Assembly: GCA_011033025.1 (NCBI GenBank)
Contig: WFMF01000464.1
Span: 1-64,000, forward strand
DNA length: 64,000 nt
Reading direction: 5' to 3'
Source of the DNA: Beroe forskalii
Lineage: Eukaryota; Ctenophora; Nuda; Beroida; Beroidae
The position numbers and the translations under genes are program-made. The notes beneath the pieces were generated by a model. That model was given only the letters and a program-made list of their open reading frames with translations. It was not told the origin of the DNA and made no database searches. Position 1 is the stretch's first letter; each line of letters opens with the position of its first letter. Below, in pieces: positions 59,560-64,000 of the stretch.

Positions 59560-61330
59560 TTCCAAATATCCCGTTTGTCCCTGTCCTAATTCACTGATAC
59601 AGTCCCATTTTCTCTGTCTCATTTGTCCCATTCGTCACAATTAAAAAATTGTCCCTAATGTCCCAGTCTGCATTCACTTTTTTGAGTTCCATTTTCTCTG
59701 TCACAGCTGTCCCAATTGTCCCTGTCCCAATCCACTTTTTCTTGAGTTTGGAACAATTGGACAGTGACACCCCTCTCCCCCTTTAGAGTTCCAACAATTT
59801 CGGTTTTCCTGTGCCACATGAAATGAATTGAACTGTCACAAACATTGAATGACGCAATACAAAATTAAATTTCATGTTGTAACGCAAGGAAATATTTCAT
59901 CGCGTGAAATATTGCGATAAATTTCGTATAGCCGATGGATATGTGTATAGTACGTCCAGTACTATCAAGTTTGTGTTGGGCAGAGGTTTCCACCATTGTC
60001 CACAATAGCCAACTATTGATGCAGACTGCAGTCTCCATGCAGTTTTTGTCGATTCCAGCATCTAGGTGTTTTATCTGTAAATTAATATTCGTAATCACCA
60101 TAAGGGTAGAAGATGCTATCAAAATTCCAATGTTGGGGACTGGGGTAAAGGGCTAGACGGTTACAATGTATGACTCATCGTATAACATTTCATTTCACTA
60201 CAAATTACATCAATTATCTACGGTCAATTAAATCTCGTACTCAAAATTCATTTGCTTTATTTTTGTTTTTCATGGAATACCTTACCAATCCACCTTTATA
60301 GATAAGACTTTTGATTAAAGGGTTGAATAAAAAAGCATGAATGAATCTTTTATCATTTCGGTTTTCGATATCAACCCCAAAAAAACCCTTTTCATTTGGG
60401 ACATGTCTACCCCATGGATCTATCCCTGGACCTAGTAACATCAAACCAATAGCCCATGTATATGGAATGCATAGCTACTGTATCTAGGGTATGAGTGGGG
60501 TAAGTGGGCATACTTTTGCAGTAAAACCTTTGCCTATAACGATTTAAAATCAAATCCTTATAAATTTAGATATTCTTTCCATTCAGCCTTTGGCTGTATC
60601 TATTGGGACATTTTGAAGTTTTTAGTCAATATTTTCACCCAGTTATGATCAATTAAAATTTAATTGGTATGCCCACTTTTACCCATGTTAGGAAAAGTGG
60701 GCACCTGGGGTTTAGGAAAAGTGGGCTTTGCTATTTCTGATATAAATAGGAAGTGAATTATGTACAGATCATTAGTTGCTGCCCATTAGGTCATAAGTTC
60801 AGTGAATTTAACATGCATTCTCTACATTATCTATTCTTTTATTGAATTTTTTGTTCTCTATTCAAGGTGCCCACTTTTTCCTCTCGTATAAAATTGGGAA
60901 TTATTAGTGAAAATTTGGGGTGCCCACTTTTCCCTATTTCTGCCCACTTTTCCCGACTGCCCATTTTACCCCATCATACCCTATATGTTTTGTCATATGG
61001 ATATGAGATGTATGTACCCAATTTGTTCTTTCAAGTTAATCATGTACTGTAACACAAGAGAGGATTTTGATGGATGGATTTTTTAAGTGTATTCAGGGTA
61101 GAAATGGAAGAGGCAACCGACTATTGATTAATCATAGCACCTAGTTCTTCTGATGATGATACCTAAAAATGTCCTTTTTTTTTTCTTTTTTTAACAATGT
61201 CAATGCGATCAGTAAAATATCACTTAACAATGTCAATGCTTTCCCGATCCTCCGTATGGGCACTGGGCCGTGGGGATCAGGAAGTTACAGTCTTATCATA
61301 ATAAAACCTAACATAGTCACAGTTTCGTCT
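59560..61330. other. Repeat-rich intergenic/intron DNA
   Basis: 59560-59770 is a diffuse TTGTCCC/TGTCCCAATT repeat. About 60480-60990 has dispersed GCCCACTTTT(A/C)CCC words (60671, 60881, 60922, 60946, 60960) and their complement. No gene seen. Confidence 0.45.
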
Positions 61331-61335
61331 GACCT

Positions 61336-62338
61336 CTAGCTACACTTCTTTAAACGCAGATCAATAGATCGTTCAAAGTTATCAAAGGTTTGCTGAAGCT
61401 CAACTAACAGGGACAGGTCCTGTGATGTAGGCACGTACTCCAGGCTTACGTCACTTTGAGAGTCGTCAAGCTGTCCATGAGCCTTGTGACGTGGTAAATG
61501 TTTCCTACTGCAAACTTTTCCATCTTTCAAATAGTGAAACATGTGAGGCTCTGTGTTGATCTTGTCCTTCAATGCCAAAACCAGCTTCCTCCTCTCCTCG
61601 CGCTCAGCTGGTGTTCTGTCTGGACTGATGAAAACTTTCTTGAACCTCTCCGATGTCTTCAGATTACCTTTACTGCACAGGATTGTGTTGGCAGACACCC
61701 GGTCACTGAAACAGACTCGCACTGGCCTGGCGACGTCTGATCTCCTCTTTCCAATCCTGTGGCACGAATAACTCTTCCTATTGATACTCCGTGGTGAAAC
61801 AGCTTCATTGAGCAGAGTACCAACGTTATTGATAACATATTCATCTCCATCTTCTTCTGGCAGTCCAAAAACAACCACACATCTGTCCCTTTCTTCTTCT
61901 TTCGCTGCTGAATAAACTGAATCCTTCTGTTTCTGCTGTGTGCTGCTGCTGTTTGTTGGCAACCCTTTCTTCACATTTCATGTAGCTTTTCAAGTTTGCT
62001 CTACCTGCTATCACATTATCAACATTCTCCTCTCTTCTTTCTTCTTCTGTCTGCATCATCCTCTTCTGACTGGCAATCTGATCACATTGAAGAGCGTTTA
62101 TTGTGCATGCGGCTGATTTCAGTAACTTGCTACTCCTGTCAATCACCCTGATAAGCTCACTGACAACGTGGACAATTGCGCCCTTACTTGCATGCTTCAG
62201 TAAACTTCTGTCCAAATCAGACATAGAATCACAACCTCCAAGTTCCATAACAGATTTAACAACAGAGCTCATGTCATCATCTACTCTGTATAGGTCGCTA
62301 AGGTTGAATTCCGGTTTGCTTGTAATTGTATTACTCAT
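61336..62338 (-). pseudogene. LINE ORF1 protein remnant, minus strand
   Basis: Two overlapping frames (62338-61841 and 61974-61336) form one ORF1 protein split by a frameshift near 61970. The N-terminal part is helical (SMSDLDRSLLKHASKGAIVH). The C-terminal part has RCVVVFGLPEEDGDEYVI, VARPVRVCFSDRVSANTIL and FISPDRTPAEREERRKLVLA. These align in pattern with the ORF1 at 20167-20799 (IMVFGLAEEDKED, FLSPDRSHDQRLAHRN), so the two belong to related LINE families. No reverse transcriptase follows. It lies between the septin gene and the phosphatase-like exon. Confidence 0.75.
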
Positions 62339-62633
62339 GTATGCAGCTCGTGTATTATATTATACACGAGCACATATACATACAGTAATGAGTAAACTTA
62401 TCACAAAAGATGCTGATAAGCGAGCTGCACTTTCAACGCAAACGAAAATATGATAAAACTGAACTGCCACTAGCTTTGCACAGTGGCATTACCATAGTCA
62501 ATGAGGTCCAACCGAGACGTGGTTATTGCTAGTTGAAAACTAAAAATGTCCTTGAATATTTTATTTTCTCAAATTTTTGTCTTTACACTAGAGAGGAAGT
62601 GAAATATAAAAATTAAAATGGTAATGTTTTCAG

Positions 62634-62984
62634 GTTATTGTCAATGAAGAAGTGGTACAAGTCCCTGGATGCAGTGAAAGTGGATGTACAATAGAAAATC
62701 TCAAATCCATTATAAAGGACAGGGCAGATGGATGTCATTATGATGATCTGTGTGAAAACTACCCTACATCTGACAATACAACTGATATATTAGAAATCTC
62801 TCTTGCTTTATTGTTAGCCATTTTATTATGCGAGTCAACATACATCTTTTTCCATTGCTACAAGAAAGCACAAACAGTGACAGTATCATATGAAAATAAA
62901 TGTCAATTAAAACCGCTTATTGATGATAGCAATAGAATTCAAAGTGGTTCTACTGAATCCCTCATAAATGAAACTGATGACTGA
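62634..62984 (+). CDS. Last coding exon of a probable lysosomal/histidine acid phosphatase
   Basis: A pyrimidine tract and CAG at 62631-62633 precede an open frame starting VIVNEEVVQVPGCSESGCTI and running to the stop at 62984. The pattern matches the C-terminal part of type I lysosomal histidine acid phosphatases: an LNGE-like strand, a V-P-G-C...C disulphide pair and a short linker. Then come a single membrane segment (ISLALLLAILLCESTYIFF) and a cytoplasmic tail ending EINETDD-like. An AATAAA at about 63018 could be its polyadenylation signal. The catalytic RHG exon is not in view; upstream exons probably lie left of the LINE fragment or were not recognised. It could be another single-pass receptor instead. 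Confidence 0.5.
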   Translation, partial: VIVNEEVVQVPGCSESGCTIENLKSIIKDRADGCHYDDLCENYPTSDNTTDILEISLALLLAILLCESTYIFFHCYKKAQTVTVSYENKCQLKPLIDDSNRIQSGSTESLINETDD

Positions 62985-64000
62985 AGGACGAGTATATGCC
63001 CAAAAAAACTTTGTGCCAATAAATTCATGATCTTTGTTTTCAATTTTTCATAATTTGTCTTCAGCCTTCAAATAATTTGTCCCAAAAAAATAATGCCAAT
63101 AATTTCATAATTTGTCTGTCTCATTGGATGATGCATATATCATGTGATATCCAAGTAGCGCTATTTACTTCCTATCAAAAGTTCCGGGCAGTCAAAGATA
63201 AAGTGTGTGACGTCATTCATTCTGGTGAGAGCGCACTCTGTTTGTGCATGCTATGAAATACATATGGTGCATACAATTTTTTGGCATATATTTTGTTTAT
63301 TTTCAGGGTATTTTTTGAGGTATTTGAAATCATTTTTAAACAACCGTTATTCAGGTCCAAATCCCTAGTATGATAAGTCTTTTTTAGAGTCATATTTGTA
63401 CCACTTAAGGGGGCTAGGTGGTCCGAGGTCAATTTCCGGTTTTTTTTTGTTTCTGAAAGAGGAGAATGCCAGCTACCAGTAGGTATTTACCCCATGTAAA
63501 ATATTGTTCCCAGCTGAAGTCATGAATTTTTCAAATCGCGATTCCGCCTGTAATTACAGTGCGAGTGCAAACTTACTAAGTGTTTAGCCGAAAATTAACT
63601 TTAAAATCAACTCCTCCTCCAGTTTTTTGAGGAAAACCGTTGAAACTTCGTAGTTATGTTCAAGGGCATAAAGCAAAACTTTTGATCGGTCAGATTTTTC
63701 ATTCAGAAGTGAAATTATGAATTTTCAAAGTTGGCTCCTGCCCAAAAAATAGTCAAAAATGATGATTTCCAAATCAAAGTTAGAGGGTGGGCCAAAGTAC
63801 ATTCCACTTCACACCCTAAATTCTATCTTTCTATAGAATTGTGGAATGGAATTTGTGTTCGGGGGGCCTTTAATAACAGCAGTATTGTGATGTTAATTGT
63901 TTGACTTTCCGCATTCTTGTAATTATATTGTTGTTTATTTCGTAATTCTTAGTATCTTTATTACTTTATTAGCTACTTTAAAAGTTTAAAAGCCTACGTA
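62985..64000. other. 3' flank, no gene seen
   Basis: AT-rich sequence after the phosphatase-like exon. AATTTGTC words recur at 63050-63120. No coding signal. Confidence 0.4.

Overview
This is a eukaryotic window, almost certainly from an animal. It carries single-copy genes of familiar metazoan families with GT-AG introns, separated by long AT-rich tracts full of repeats and transposon remains. There are no operons, rRNA genes, CRISPR arrays or bacterial signals. Compact genes, Penelope-like and non-LTR retroelements and a long minisatellite fit a marine invertebrate. A non-bilaterian such as a sponge is possible, but the sequence alone does not settle the species.

Layout. 1-6.8 kb holds three minus-strand genes: a two-exon YPEL5 (yippee-like 5), an uninterrupted SCYL2-type pseudokinase, and an unrecognised, probably mitochondrial protein with a 12-bp coding repeat. 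6.8-30.4 kb is a repeat desert: small fold-back elements, a 132-bp tandem repeat, a damaged Penelope-like element (minus), a decayed non-LTR element with RNase H (plus), a LINE ORF1 remnant (plus), a second decayed LINE (minus), a non-autonomous hAT element with a perfect 8-bp target duplication, and GC-rich mosaics built from short recurring modules. 30.5-42.6 kb holds three plus-strand genes: an intronless PTDSS2-type phosphatidylserine synthase, a six-exon GDP-D-glucose phosphorylase (GDPGP1) and a thirteen-exon signal recognition particle receptor alpha (SRPRA). 42.6-47.1 kb is repeats, including a GGTACC-type minisatellite interrupted by a tRNA-derived SINE. 47.1-52.2 kb holds a secreted YHYH-domain protein and an unrecognised four-pass membrane protein, both plus. 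53.1-54.1 kb is a second, 5'-truncated Penelope copy. 54.8-58.0 kb is the 3' part of a septin gene (minus). 58-62.6 kb holds repeats and a LINE ORF1 remnant (minus). At 62.6 kb lies the last coding exon of a probable lysosomal/histidine acid phosphatase (plus).

The genes are unrelated housekeeping functions: zinc-binding regulator, clathrin/vesicle traffic, phospholipid synthesis, nucleotide-sugar repair, ER protein targeting and cytoskeleton. They do not form one pathway.

The most unusual signal is in SRPRA. Three splice junctions serving two consecutive introns have each been tandemly duplicated in place: a donor twice (27-bp period), an acceptor three times (96-bp period) and the next acceptor about ten times (about 31-bp period). 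A fourth junction has a 15-bp near-repeat on both sides of the intron.
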